DNA of 64,000 nucleotides. It comes from Tupaia tana (Eukaryota > Chordata > Mammalia > Scandentia > Tupaiidae). Location: the NCBI GenBank assembly GCA_026018925.1, contig JAKSZU010000031.1, forward strand, positions 13,967,649 through 14,031,648, in the 5' to 3' direction. Below the pieces are notes generated by a model. The model was not told the DNA's origin. It did not search any database and worked only from the letters and a program-made list of their open reading frames with translations. Positions 37,680 through 48,015 of this stretch are shown here, in pieces (positions within the stretch are counted from its first letter, which is position 1; the number at the start of each line of letters is the position of its first letter). Made by a program: the position numbers and the translations under genes.

Positions 37680-37890
37680 GTGGGGCCAGCAGGTGGCACA
37701 GAGGCTCGGGCGCCATCCCGGTGGCCCGCTGAGCAGTCTGAGCCTAGGCCGGCGTGTGCCCCAGGTCCCCAGTGCAGAATGGAGGAGGGGTGGTGCAGAG
37801 CCGTGTCCCGGTGTTGGGGGTTTCTCATTGCCCTCCCACCCCATGTCGGGTGAGTGCAGAGCCTGTGGCCCAAACCAAAAGAAAAGGGAA
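37680..37890 (+). mobile_element. SINE type A relic, shared by both duplicates
   Basis: GGGGCCAGCAGGTGGCACAG head, CAGAATGGAGGAGGGGTGG segment, GGGTTTCTCATTGCC. The equivalent relic lies at 61,530-61,795, so it predates the duplication. Confidence 0.75.
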
Positions 37891-38054
37891 AAGAGAAATT
37901 CCTGCAGGGTGAAAATCCTTAGAACATTTACGAGCAATATCAGTGGTTGCGCTGTGTATCAGATATGGCCCCTAAAATATGGTTTCTCCTGTTGGGCAGA
38001 CATGACTGTAAGGCACAACACGCGCCATCTCTTTGGTGAACAGTAATGACCGTC

Positions 38055-38098
38055 ATCTATCTATCTATATATATGTATATGTATACACACACACACAG

Positions 38099-38127
<29 letters not shown>
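38055..38127. repeat. Microsatellite (TATC, CA, TA)
   Basis: Compound short repeat: CTATCTATCTAT, ACACACACACA, then (AT)n. Confidence 0.95.
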
Positions 38128-38129
<2 letters not shown>

Positions 38130-38149
38130 ACAGATTAGTTTCTATTTAT

Positions 38150-38404
38150 TTATTTATTTTTGAGAGTTTTTTGCTATAGGGGACGTGCGCTCGCTGGAAA
38201 GACAGCGAGAGACAGAAAGTGAGAAATCACCCACCCCACCCCCTGCCCCTGGGAGGCGGGGATGGCCACGCTGCAATCCCTTCTCCTCCATTCTCCTCTC
38301 GGGATCTTGGGCATGCACACACACGCGCCTGGCGTGAGTTTAAGCCACCGGGTCCAGGACTTGAACTGTGGTCGACTACATTGCCATTATGCCAACTGCT
38401 GGTC
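38150..38404 (-). mobile_element. SINE type A
   Basis: Minus-strand copy with an extra CCACCCCACCCCCTGCCCC stretch. Flanked by AGATTAGTTT (38,115 and 38,407), the likely target-site duplication. Confidence 0.92.
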
Positions 38405-38424
38405 CCCAGATTAGTTTATTTTTA

Positions 38425-38479
38425 TTTATTTTTTAAATATTTAATTTTATTTATTCATTTATTTATTTTAATTTTACCA

Positions 38480-38544
<65 letters not shown>

Positions 38545-38640
38545 AAAGTGAGAAGGCAAGCCACCAGGCCCGGTACTTGAACCGTGGTCAGCCATGTGGG
38601 AGTGTCCAGCACCTTATCCATCACGCCACCTGCTTGTCCC
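38425..38640 (-). mobile_element. SINE type B
   Basis: Minus-strand copy with internal (CA)n and (GA)n (38,480-38,540). AGATTAGTTTA recurs at 38,642, indicating insertion next to the preceding SINE. Confidence 0.92.
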
Positions 38641-38641
38641 G

Positions 38642-39166
38642 AGATTAGTTTAACACCCATCATGCCATGAATTCCTAGGAATAGGTTCCAGTAGCTCAGG
38701 CTCCTTCCCACTGGTTCTCACCCAGTGACTTCTCTGGGTGGAGCAGGCTGGCACTTCAGTTGAACCCAGGTCCCTTTCTCTTTCGCTTCCTTCTTTTCCT
38801 GGTCATTTCCTTCACACGTTTTAGGAAGCTCTCTCTGCTCTTAGAACGCTGAATATGTTCCATTTGCACATTCATTGTCTTGGCAAGAATCTTGCCCTTC
38901 ATGTGTTTGTTCACAACAATGCCAGCAGGCTGCTGGGGAACAGTGTGGACTCTTCCAGTTTTGCCATGGTGACATCTGTGGGGCATTCCCTTTTGAACAG
39001 TACCCATTCCCTTGATGTCTACAACATCACCTTTCTTGTAGATTTGCATAGATGTTGCCAAAGGAACCACTCCATGTTCTCTAAAAGGCCTAGAGAACAT
39101 GTATCGGATGCCTCTCCTCTTTCCCTTTGTGTTCATTTTGGTTAATTACTAGAAGATGGTGGTTCC
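38642..39166 (-). pseudogene. RPL21P: RPL21 processed pseudogene
   Basis: Intronless retrocopy of the 60S ribosomal protein L21 mRNA, on the minus strand. It begins in the 5' UTR (CACCATCTTCTAGTAATT), starts at ATG 39,136 and reads [29 protein letters not shown] and [16 protein letters not shown] frameshift near residue 105 sends the frame into a Lys/Arg-rich tail, with the original frame ([14 protein letters not shown]) continuing below 38,757. A GAATTCATGGCATGATGGGTG segment near 38,665 marks the original stop region. No poly-A tail is left. It sits within duplicated copy 1 and is absent from copy 2, so it is younger than the duplication. Confidence 0.95.
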
Positions 39167-39667
39167 AGACAAAAGGCTTTATTTTTATGTGGTTTTGACC
39201 GCAATAACCGACACTATAATGTGGCCGCCCATTTTTTTCTAGGTCTTTGATTTTGTTCCCCTCAGCTTTTGGAGGCATACTTAGTGTTATGTACATCTTT
39301 CGTTTGTCCCCGATGCACTTTCTCCCCTTCCTTGGAAGGAGGAGACGCCGGTACTAACCGTGCTGCTTTGGAGGCCATCCAAGTCCTCTTTCCAATCTCT
39401 GGAAAATATCCTGTCCAAAGTATGAAGTGCTCCTGACTTCAGCATTGTGTGAGCCTTGTTCACAGATTCTATTTTTGTATTAGTAGCATAAGTCTTACTT
39501 TGTGCTGAAAGTGCCCTGGTGGCATTTTATCGTGATGCCCAGTGGGTGCCTGAGTGTCCATAAGGTGTTTTTTTGGCTGTATTTAAAATGGTTATTGCAC
39601 CTGAATGAATAGACACAGGTGTTCAACATAGTTAATTGAGATAGTTGAACAGATTTAATTAAATTTT

Positions 39668-39895
39668 GGGGGGCAGATGGTGCATAGGGAGGGAGGCAGA
39701 GAGAGAGGGAGAGGGACAGCACTTCCATAGGGCAATCCTTTCTCGTCCCTCTGTCTGTCCTCTTATGATTTGGGGCACACCCATTCACACGCCTGACACG
39801 TTTCTCAAGCTGCCGGGTCTGGGACTCGAACTGTCTACTCTACCTATGGGGTCAAGCTGCTTTAATTGTCAGGCCACGGACTTCCCCCAGCTTCA
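39668..39895 (-). mobile_element. SINE type A relic, shared by both duplicates
   Basis: GGGTCTGGGACTCGAACTG and TTTGGGGCACACCCATTCAC identify a diverged minus-strand copy. Its partner is at 62,950-63,205. Confidence 0.75.
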
Positions 39896-40317
39896 GTTTC
39901 CTGTTTGGTGGGCAAGGATTTATGACTTTTCCCCTTTCCTACACCTGCTGTAGCTGTGCATTACCAGATACCCAGCCAGGAGCGTTTCTGTTATTTTTCA
40001 GAGTCTGTCGCCTCTGTGTTAACGCTGTCCCCTGCCAGCCTGTCCGGTGTCCTAGGCTTTCAACAGAGCCATGGAGCTCCCTCGTGTGGCCACGACGGTG
40101 CATTGCACGTGACCCTACTCTGATGTGATAACACTCATGCGTGTGGAGCTGCTTCTGTTTTGCAGTCAAACCTCTTGGGATTCTGATAGTCTCTGTTCTC
40201 TTTGCAGGAAGATTAGCGATTCATTTTGTGTTTTAGTACACAAATAAGGCACAGGTCTGCACTTTATTCAATGGCTTTGTGACCAGCCCTATCAGCATCA
40301 CAGTGGCTGTACCTACT

Positions 40318-40462
40318 TATTTATTTACTTCGGGGCTTGCACTGGCTGGATAGAGACAGCGAGAAGGAAAGTGAGAACTCACCCTTCGGTGGGATGCTAT
40401 ACCACAATCACCCCTCCATTGTCCTCTTGGGATTTGGGGCACCCGGTGCCTGTATAGCTGGT
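40318..40462 (-). mobile_element. SINE type A fragment, shared by both duplicates
   Basis: GGGGCTTGCACTGGCTGGAT, GAAAGTGAGAACTCACCC, CCTCTTGGGATTTGGGGCAC, cut off by the next SINE. Partner at 63,635-63,790. Confidence 0.75.
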
Positions 40463-40464
40463 GT

Positions 40465-40602
40465 GATTTTTTTGTTTTTTTGAGAGGTTTTTGCTATAGG
40501 GCGCGTGCGCTTGCCAGACAGAGAAAGACATAGCGACAGAAAGCGAGAAATCACCCCCCCCAGGGGGGATGGTCACACCGCAATCCCTTCTCCTCCATTT
40601 TA
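40465..40602 (-). mobile_element. SINE type A, 3' part
   Basis: Minus-strand GAGAGGTTTTTGCTATAGGG to CTTCTCCTCCATTTT, almost consensus, with the head missing. Confidence 0.9.
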
Positions 40603-40607
40603 GCACT

Positions 40608-40868
40608 TTCAGTTTATTTTGTTGGTAGAGGTTTTTGCCTCAGGGCGCATGAGCTCACCAGAGAGAGACAGAGACAGAGACATTGAAGGGAAAGTGAGAA
40701 ATCATGCCCGGGGGGATGGCCATGCCGCAATGTTTTCTCCTCCCAGAATCTTGGGCACTCATGCATGCCCGCCCAATATGAGTTTCAAGCCATCAGGCTT
40801 GGGACTGAAACCACAGTGGGCCATGTGGGAGCCCAGTGATGTAACCACAATAGCATCTGCTGGTCTCA
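40608..40868 (-). mobile_element. SINE type A
   Basis: Minus-strand copy from TAGAGGTTTTTGCCTCAGGG to CATCTGCTGGTCTC. Moderately diverged. Confidence 0.9.
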
Positions 40869-40879
40869 GTACTTTCAAT

Positions 40880-41143
40880 TTTTTTTTTTTTTGGAAAAGT
40901 TTTTGCTATAGGGCGCGTGCGCTCGCCAGACAGACAGAGAGAGACAGAGAGATAGAAAGCAGGAAATCACCCCCCAGGGGGGATGGCCACGCCGCAATCC
41001 CTTCTCCTCCATTCTCCTCTCAGGATCTTGGGCACGCACGCACACGCGCCCGGCGTGAGTTTAAGCCGCCGGGTTCGGGACTCGAACCGCGGTCGACTAC
41101 GTGGGAGTCCAGCGACATAGCCATTACGCTAACTGCTGGTCCC
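40880..41143 (-). mobile_element. SINE type A, near consensus
   Basis: Minus-strand copy with intact CGGGACTCGAACCGCGGTCG box region. The AGTACTTTCAATTTTTTT sequence repeats on both sides as target-site duplication. Confidence 0.96.
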
Positions 41144-41154
41144 TAGTACTTTCA

Positions 41155-41403
41155 ATTTTTTTGAGAAATTTTTGCTATAGGGTATGCACTCGCCAGAGAG
41201 AGACAGAGATATGGAAAGCGAGAAATCGCCCACCATGGAGGATGGCCATGCTGCAATACCTTCTCCCCCAGTCTCCTCTCTGGATTTTTGGCACGCACGC
41301 ACACGTGCCCAGCGTGATGTTTAAACCACTAGGTCTGAGACTTGAACCACAGTCTACTGTAGGGGAGTTCAGCAATGTAACCATTACACCATCTGCTCGT
41401 CCC
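41155..41403 (-). mobile_element. SINE type A
   Basis: Minus-strand copy directly after the previous one, from GAGAAATTTTTGCTATAGGG to CATCTGCTCGTCCC. Confidence 0.9.
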
Positions 41404-41526
41404 TCAATTTTTTATTATACAGATTTTGAGCATGATTAGCATCTAAAAGTAACATCAATAAAAATATACTCATATTGTTTTCTATACTAATCAAGTTGCT
41501 TTTCATTTCAGAAATACACTTTTTTA

Positions 41527-41702
41527 GGGGACTGGCAGGTGGCGTGGTGGTTGAGGGTGGGGGACTCTTGCATGGCCAACTTCAGTTCAAGTCCCAGACC
41601 TGGTGGCTTGATTTTTTACTTTCTGTTTCTTTCCCTCTTGCTCTGTTCTTCTCTGGTCAAAATAAAAAATAAAGAAAGTTAAATAAAATAATTCTGAAAA
41701 AA
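41527..41702 (+). mobile_element. SINE type B
   Basis: GGGGACTGGCAGGTGGCGTG head, AAATAAAAAATAAAGAAAG tail. ATACACTTTTT flanks it on both sides. Confidence 0.93.
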
Positions 41703-41794
41703 AACAAATACACTTTTTCCCCTTGCTCTAACTGTTACAGTTTTAAAGCATTCCCAGTTGTCTCAATTTAAGTACAGAAATGTTTAAAGGTTAT

Positions 41795-42053
41795 TTTTTT
41801 TGGGGGGGAGAGGTTTTTGCTATAGGGTGCGTGCACTCACCAGAAAGACAGAGAGAGAGAGAGACAGAAAGTGAGAAATCACCACCCGGGGGATGACCAT
41901 GCCACAATCCCTTCTCCTCCATTCTCCTCTCAGAATCTTGGGCATGCACGCACACGCGCCCGGCGTGAGTTTAAGCCACCGGCTCCAGGACTTGAACTGT
42001 GGTCAACTACATGGGAGTCCAGCAACATAGCCATTACGCTAACTGCTGATCCC
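41795..42053 (-). mobile_element. SINE type A
   Basis: Minus-strand copy from GAGAGGTTTTTGCTATAGGG to AACTGCTGATCCCC. Confidence 0.93.
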
Positions 42054-42479
42054 CAGGAGATGGTATATTGAGTAATATACATAAAAGAGGTAACAGTCTA
42101 CTTTAATGCTTAAAGTACAATAACAGTTTTCTTCTATGTACTAAATATTATATTTATGACATATAAAGATAAAATAATTAGCTTAATGAATACTGATTTA
42201 AAAATCTTCAAGTAACACATACTGCTGAGATTTCAAATACTTGGGAAGATACGCAGAGTTTTCAAAAAGTTAATGGAAATGTGTGTTATGAATAAATGAT
42301 GCAACTGAATGGATTTCAAATTTTATTACCAAAAGAAACTTGGCTCATGTATCTTTTCTGGTACGATTTCTGGATTCAGAGTTATTTTCCAAACTGCTAT
42401 CTGTTACACTGACTCTCAAAGAGAAGCCAATAAATTCAGAAAGAAAAAAAATATATATATAAACATATGGGAAGCTCTT
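42054..42479. other. AT-rich sequence, no gene seen
   Basis: AT-rich spacer. No exon or named repeat recognised. Confidence 0.4.
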
Positions 42480-42752
42480 TTGTTTGTCTTTGCTATAGAG
42501 CATGGGCACTTGTCAGAGAGAGGGGCAGAGAGAGAGAGAGAGAGAGAGAGAAAGTGAGAGATCACCCCAGGGGTGATGGCCCCCTGCATTTCCTCCTCCC
42601 TTACTCTCTCCTCTACTCTCTGGATTTTGGGCATGCACACACACACTGCTTTGCGTGTTTTCCAAGCCTCTGGTCTTGAGTGTGGAGACTCGATCCGCAC
42701 AGTCAGCCATGTGGGATCCAGCCACCCTAACCATCATGCCACCTTGCTGGCC
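42480..42752 (-). mobile_element. SINE type A, diverged
   Basis: TTTGTCTTTGCTATAGAGC, GA-rich stretch, CCTCTGGTCTTGAGTGTGG and CACCTTGCTGGCC end. Confidence 0.85.
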
Positions 42753-43013
42753 TTTTTGACAGATTTTAAGTGTAGTTTCACAGTTTTCTCTGGAATTCTC
42801 AGTCACTTAATATGTTAATTTTCATCCTAAAATTTTAAGGCTATTATATGGCTTTTTTTTCACACTTATTTGAGTATGGGTTACTCCCTCCCTCCCTCTC
42901 ATCTTTGTTTTCTTTCTTCTTTCTCTCTTTGTTTTTGGTACAATGCTTAACATCTACCAGAATATTATCAGAAGACAGTTTGGCAAATATTACCTTAAAA
43001 ATCCAGCTCATAG

Positions 43014-43262
43014 GGACCAGCAGATAGTGTAATGGTTAAGGCACTGGACTTCCATATGGCCAATTGCTGTTTGAGTCCTAGACCCGGAGGCTTGAAACAA
43101 CCAGGTGTGTGTGTGCGTGTGTGCCCAAAAATCTCAGGAGGAAAAGGGATTGTGGCACGGCCATCCCCTGGGAGGTGATTTCTCACTTTCTCTCTCTCTC
43201 TCTCTCTCTCTCTCAGGCAAGTGCATGTGCCCTATAGCAAAATTCTCACTCTCTCTAAAAAA
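43014..43262 (+). mobile_element. SINE type A
   Basis: GGGACCAGCAGATAGTGTAA head to CCCTATAGCAAAATTC with a CT-rich run at 43,186-43,215. AAAAATCCAGCT(C/T)AT flanks it as target-site duplication. Confidence 0.94.
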
Positions 43263-43436
43263 GAAAAATCCAGCTTATATGGTTACACTTACTGTTTGTT
43301 TCATGGTACATTTTAGCATGAGCCTGTGGGTCCAGGTTTTAACAGTGAAGACAGAAGGTAATGCTTTTATTTAGAGCAATCTGTATCCCATACTGTGCTA
43401 ACTGCTCAAGTTACCAGATAGAAAGACACCTCATGT

Positions 43437-43608
43437 GGGCCCAGCAGTTGGTGTAATGACTGTGTCGCTGGACTCCCATATAGTCAACCAATTTGAGTCC
43501 TGGACCCAGTGGCTTAAACTCATGCTGGGCACGTGTGTGTGCATGCCCAAGATTCTGTCTCTCTGTCTTTGTGGCAAGCACACACATCCTATAGCAAAAG
43601 CCTCTCTG
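43437..43608 (+). mobile_element. SINE type A with internal deletion
   Basis: GGGCCCAGCAGTTGGTGTAA head and TCCTATAGCAAAAGCCTC end are present. The central GGAGAATGGAGG part is absent. Confidence 0.88.
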
Positions 43609-43644
43609 GGGGGGGACAGACCTTATGGTCTTTCTTTACTTTTT

Positions 43645-43890
43645 TAGAGAGATTTTGCTATAGGGGTTGTGTGCTCACTGGAGAGACAGAAAGAAACAGA
43701 CAGAAAGTGAGAAATTACCCACCGGGGTGATGGTCACGTCACAGTCCCCTTTCCTCCATTCCCCGCTCGGAATCTTGGGCATGCACACACACGCCTGGTG
43801 TGAGCTTTAAGCCACTGGATCTGGGACTCAAACCATGGTCGAGTACGTGGGAGTCCAGTGATATAAGCCTTTCCCCATCTGTTGGTCCCT
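43645..43890 (-). mobile_element. SINE type A
   Basis: Minus-strand copy, TTTTAGAGAGATTTTGCTAT to ATCTGTTGGTCCC. Confidence 0.9.
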
Positions 43891-43894
43891 TTTT

Positions 43895-44325
43895 AAAAGA
43901 TTTTTGCCATAGGGCATATGCACTCACTGGAGACACAGAGAGAGGGAAAGTGAGAAATCACCCTTGGGGGAATGCCCATGTCAAAAATCCCTTTGTCTCC
44001 ATTCTCCTCCTAGGATTTTGTGCAGGCATACACACATGCCTGATGTGATTTTCTTTTTTCTTTCTTTTTTAAAAAATTATTTAACTTTATCTATTTATTT
44101 ATTTTCTAATTTTACCAGAGAGGGACAGAGTGAGAGAGAGAAAGCAAGCCACCAGGTCCAGGACTTGAAATGTGGTCAACCATGGGGAGTCCAGCGCCCT
44201 TAACCACCAAACCACCTGCCAGCCCTGCCTGGTGTGATTTTCAAGCCACCAGGTCTGGTATTTGAACCACCGTTGACCAAGTGGGAGTCCAGCACCTTAA
44301 CCACTACGTCACCTGCTGGTCCTCT
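43895..44325 (-). mobile_element. SINE type A split by a type B insertion
   Basis: The 3' part is 43,895-44,052 and the head part 44,226-44,325. TGCCTGATGTGATTTT and TGCCTGGTGTGATTTT at the two junctions are the 16-bp target-site duplication of the inner element. Confidence 0.92.
44053..44225 (-). mobile_element. SINE type B nested in SINE type A
   Basis: Minus-strand short SINE from AAAAAATTATTTAACTTTAT to CACCTGCCAGCCC. Confidence 0.93.
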
Positions 44326-44846
44326 TTATAGTCTTTCTGGAGAGAGGAGTGGTCATTCAGAGCAACGTGAAGGTTCGCGTCCAGCAGTGCTATGAAGGGG
44401 GGCACGTGATCGAATCAGAAGACCTGGTCCCTAGCAGGCACGGCCACACCAGGGAAGCAGGTCACCTCAAATGTTCCATTTCCTTGTCTGCAGTAAGAGT
44501 GAAAGTGTCTGCCTCTTCTAGTCTACAAAGGAAAACTTAGAGTCTATGCATAGCTCACAAATAGCCGGTCGAAATAGTTTATTACAATTAATTAATTATT
44601 GATTGGAATCAGCACATCTCTGTGCCAGGTCTGGACACTGAAGTGGCAGGTTTTATTTATTTTTTGTGTGTGTGTCATTTGTAAGTGGATAGCACAATGA
44701 CTCCACGGTGGGCAGGTGTATGGGACCCACACATGAATGTAATGATTGGTTAGAAACAATAAATATTCTCCTTCTACAGCAGTTGATAGATGTGGGTATT
44801 GTAAAGAGAAGCATGGAAGTATGAGAAAATGACAAATTTATTTATT
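44326..44846. other. No gene seen
   Basis: AT-rich apart from 44,340-44,460. Nothing recognised. Confidence 0.4.
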
Positions 44847-45078
44847 TATTCTTTTTATTTAGTCTTTGCTGTAAAGTGCATGTGTTCTCCAGAGAGAGAG
44901 ACAGAGAAGGGAAGTGAGAAATGGGGATGACCATGCCACAATCCCTTCTCCACTCTCCTCTCAGGATGGGCACATATGTACATGTACCCAGCATAATTCT
45001 CAAGCTGGGTCCGGGACTTGAACCGTGAATCTGGCCAAGTAGGATCCAGTGCCTCAACCCCACACCACTTGCTTGACA
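44847..45078 (-). mobile_element. SINE type A, diverged
   Basis: TAGTCTTTGCTGTAAAGTGC, CCTTCTCCACTCTCC, GGTCCGGGACTTGAACCG. It ends CACTTGCTTGAC. Confidence 0.85.
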
Positions 45079-45104
45079 GAAAATAACATTTTCCTTTTTC
45101 TTCT

Positions 45105-45359
45105 CTCTTTTTTTTTTTAGAGTTTTTTGCTATAGGGCGCGTGCGCTCGCCAGACAGAGACAGAGAGACAGAAAGCAAGAAATCACCCCCCAGGGGGGAT
45201 GGCCACTCCACAATCCCTTCTCCTCCATTCTCCTCTCGGGATCTTGGGCATGCACACACATGTGCCCGGCGTGAGTTTAAGCCACCGGGTCCGGAAAGCG
45301 AACCGCGGTCGACTGCGTGGGAGTCCAGCGACATAGCCATTACGCTAACTGCTGGTCCC
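45105..45359 (-). mobile_element. SINE type A with perfect target-site duplication
   Basis: Near-consensus minus copy flanked by AGAAAATAACATTTTC at 45,077 and 45,359. One of the youngest insertions here. Confidence 0.97.
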
Positions 45360-45360
45360 A

Positions 45361-45974
45361 GAAAATAACATTTTCTAATAAGAAGAGTTGATATTATCCA
45401 TAAAATCAACATAATAACTCTATCCCCACATCATCATCAAACTTTTTGTTTCCCCACCTTAATCTCAAAATTGATGGTTGAAAGCCAGTTTACTTAGACT
45501 TTCCCGTGTTGGCCTTTGTTGCTTTCTTCATTTTCTTTCTGTTAATCACGAAGTGCTCTGATTCCTAAATCATCAAACTAATTCCTCCTTTGATTAGGTA
45601 CAAAATTCACCCAATCTTCTCATTCCAGGTGCATTGTCTTCCCCCTGAGGTGGAATGACTCAGTCCTAGGAGGCCACAAAGAGCTTGTCAGATTTTCCCC
45701 CTTCTCATCTGTCATGTCTCCTCCCCACTTACCTTGAGGTTTATCAGAACTTTAATCAACAACTTTTCCTTTTGAGAGCTTAGGAAGAATCTCTTCAGTC
45801 AAATACCTCAAAAGGAAAGAATCCCAGAATCCCATTAAGACTTACAGGAAGGGACGAGTCAGATACGACTTTTGAATGGTCTTTATTTGAAAGGATCAGT
45901 ACGTGTGTGATTGAGAGGATCAGTTAAAAAACATAAGCTGTTAACTGGTAAGATATGCTGGAAATCCATAAAAA
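45361..45974. other. Apparently unique AT-rich sequence, no gene seen
   Basis: No exon, SINE or named repeat recognised. Confidence 0.45.
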
Positions 45975-45986
45975 GAGTTTGCTCAC

Positions 45987-46358
45987 GGGGACCAGCAATT
46001 AGCGTAATGACTATGTCGCTGGACTCCCATGTAGTTGACCGCAGTTCGCGTCCCAGACCCAGTGGCTTAAATTCACACCGGGCACGTGTGTGTGTATGCC
46101 CAAGATCCCGAGAGGAGAATGGAGGAGAAGGGATTGTGGCGTGGCCATCCTCCCTGGGGGGTGTTTTCTTGGGGCCGGCAAGTGGCATGGTGGTTAAAGG
46201 CGCTGGACTCCCACATGGCCGACCACGGTTCAAGTCTCGGACCTGGTGGCTTGCTTTCTCACTTCCTCTCTCTTTCTCTGTGTCTCTGATCAAACTGGAA
46301 AATAATAATGATAATAATAATAAATAAAGTTAAATAAAATAATTCTTTTAAAAAAAAA
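45987..46358 (+). mobile_element. Composite SINE: type A body joined to a complete type B
   Basis: Type A runs 45,987-46,168, stopping at its CT-rich stretch, and a complete type B follows at 46,170-46,358. A single pair of direct repeats (GTTTGCTCAC before, GTTCGCTCAC after) encloses the whole composite, suggesting one insertion event. Confidence 0.85.
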
Positions 46359-46619
46359 GTGTTCGCTCACAAAGGGGAGAGTGACCCGGACATCAGCTCC
46401 TAAGTGCAGTCCATGTTATGGCGTTGTACTCAGACCGTCACGTCGGAGGGTAGCGTCCAGCTCTTCTCTAACCGAGTGAGTCCATCAGCAAGCACTTACC
46501 TATTGATCCCTCTTTTGATTTCTACAGTAGAATCTCTAGTGGTACATAAGGGAATTTAGTGACAAAGTGCTCACTCTGGCAAATTGCAGACAATCTGAGG
46601 ATTAGAATTCACACTTCAG

Positions 46620-46875
46620 GGACTAGTAGATGGTGAAATGATTATGTTGCTGGATTCCCAAGTAGTCGACCACGGTTCGAGTTCTAGACTCGGCAGCTTG
46701 AAAATCTTGCTGGGTGCATGGGCACGCATGCACAATATCCTGAGAGGAGAATGGAGGATAAGGAATTGCAGTGTGGTCATTCTCCCTGGGTGGTAATTTC
46801 TCACTTCTGTCTCTTTGTCTTTTTCTGTCTCTCTGGCGAGCACACACGCCATATAGCAAACATCTCTTTAAAGAA
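46620..46875 (+). mobile_element. SINE type A
   Basis: GGGACTAGTAGATGGTGAAA to CCATATAGCAAACATC. GAATTCACACTT and GAATTCATACTT flank it. Confidence 0.93.
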
Positions 46876-47035
46876 AAAGAATTCATACTTGAAAAGCGCC
46901 CACCAAACCTTGGCATTGGCACAAGAACACACACAGGGTGAGCACTGAGGGTGCTCAAGGTGAAGGAGGTTAAATCAGAGGTGATGTTAGAGCCGGAGAT
47001 TCGAGCTACCCGTGAGGATGTGGGGTGTGAAACAG

Positions 47036-47985
47036 CTATGTGTCTTCTCTCTTTCGATGGCACAGTGACACGAGAAGCCTCTGCATTGCACCCTTCATGT
47101 CCTTGTTCCTCAGGGGGTAGATGAAGGGATTAAGCATCGGGGTCACCAAGCTGTAGAAGAGGGCCATGAGCTTGTTCTCGGCCTGGGTGTGAGTAGCAGT
47201 GGGTCCCACGTACATGCTAATTACTGGCCCATAGAAGAGAGATACCACAACAACATGAGAACCACACGTGTTAAAGGCCTTCTTTTTTCCTGCTGTGGAC
47301 CGAACCCTGAGCACAGTAGCCACAATACACCCATAGGAGACCAGAATGAGCGACAAGGGGACCAAGGAATAGAACGTCCCCACAACAGACAGCATCGCGA
47401 TGTTGAAAGTGGTGTCAGCGCACGACATCCTGTTCATCACTGGGACCTCACATAGGAAGTCGTCCACCTCGCTGTTCCCGCAGAGTGGGAGCTGCATGGT
47501 GAGGGATGACTGCACCAAGGAGTTAGCCAAACCGCTCAGCCATGCTGTGGCCACCAGGATGGCACAGAACCGTGGGTACATGATGGTGGGGTACTGCAGA
47601 GGTTTCCAGATGGCAACGTAACGATCCAGGGACATCACGGCCAGGAGCACGCACTCAGTGGCTCCCAGGAAGTGGATCGTGTAGAACTGGGCACACAGCC
47701 ACCATAGCTGATGGACTTGTCCGGGCCCCCGAGGTTCAGCAGCAGCTGGGGGATGGTGGTTGTGGTGAAGCACAGGTCCAGAAAGGACAGGTTGGAGAGG
47801 AAGAAGTACATAGGGCTGCCGAGGTGCGGGTCCACCCTGGACACCACGAAGATCCAGACGTTGCCTACTAGGGTGCAGATGTAAGCAGCCAGCACCACTG
47901 CGAAGAGTGGCTTTTCCAACCAGGGGTGGTCGGAGAAACCCAGGAGGATGAAGACACTCGGAGTGCTGGCATTGCCTGGGGCCAT
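47036..47985 (-). pseudogene. Olfactory receptor, family 2-like, with one frameshift
   Basis: Single-exon class A GPCR. The N-terminal frame (from ATG at 47,985: MAPGNAST with an N-glycosylation site, [12 protein letters not shown]1, [16 protein letters not shown] in TM2, SYGGC) and the later frame ([28 protein letters not shown] at the DRY motif, KAFNTCGSHVVVV in TM6, PMLNPFIYPLRNKDMKGA in TM7) join only if one base is missing near 47,697, in a GGG run. Otherwise about 316 codons to the TAG at 47,036 are open, with every family landmark. The AIW in place of AIC after DRY is unusual. The LGATECVLL and LCEVPVMN motifs suggest OR family 2. It is either a very young pseudogene, a segregating null allele, or an assembly error in the G run. 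Confidence 0.93.
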
Positions 47986-48015
47986 GTGTGCCTGCGTCTG
48001 GTGGGTCCCAGCCAC

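Larger units (their letters stand above)
36660..40460 (+). other. Duplicated segment, copy 1
   Basis: Colinear with 60,900-63,790: motif array, then TTTCTCCTGGCCGTAGG-like text, a shared old SINE (37,680), the CCTTAGAACATTTACGAGCA / CAGTGGTTGCGC block (37,918 on), GGCATACTTAGTG (39,270), GGTGGCATTTTATCGTGATG (39,511), a shared SINE (39,668), and TTTGTGTTTTAGTACACAAA (40,228). The RPL21 retrocopy and the SINEs at 38,150 and 38,425 are absent from the other copy and so are later. No coding frame spans the shared part. Confidence 0.75.
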
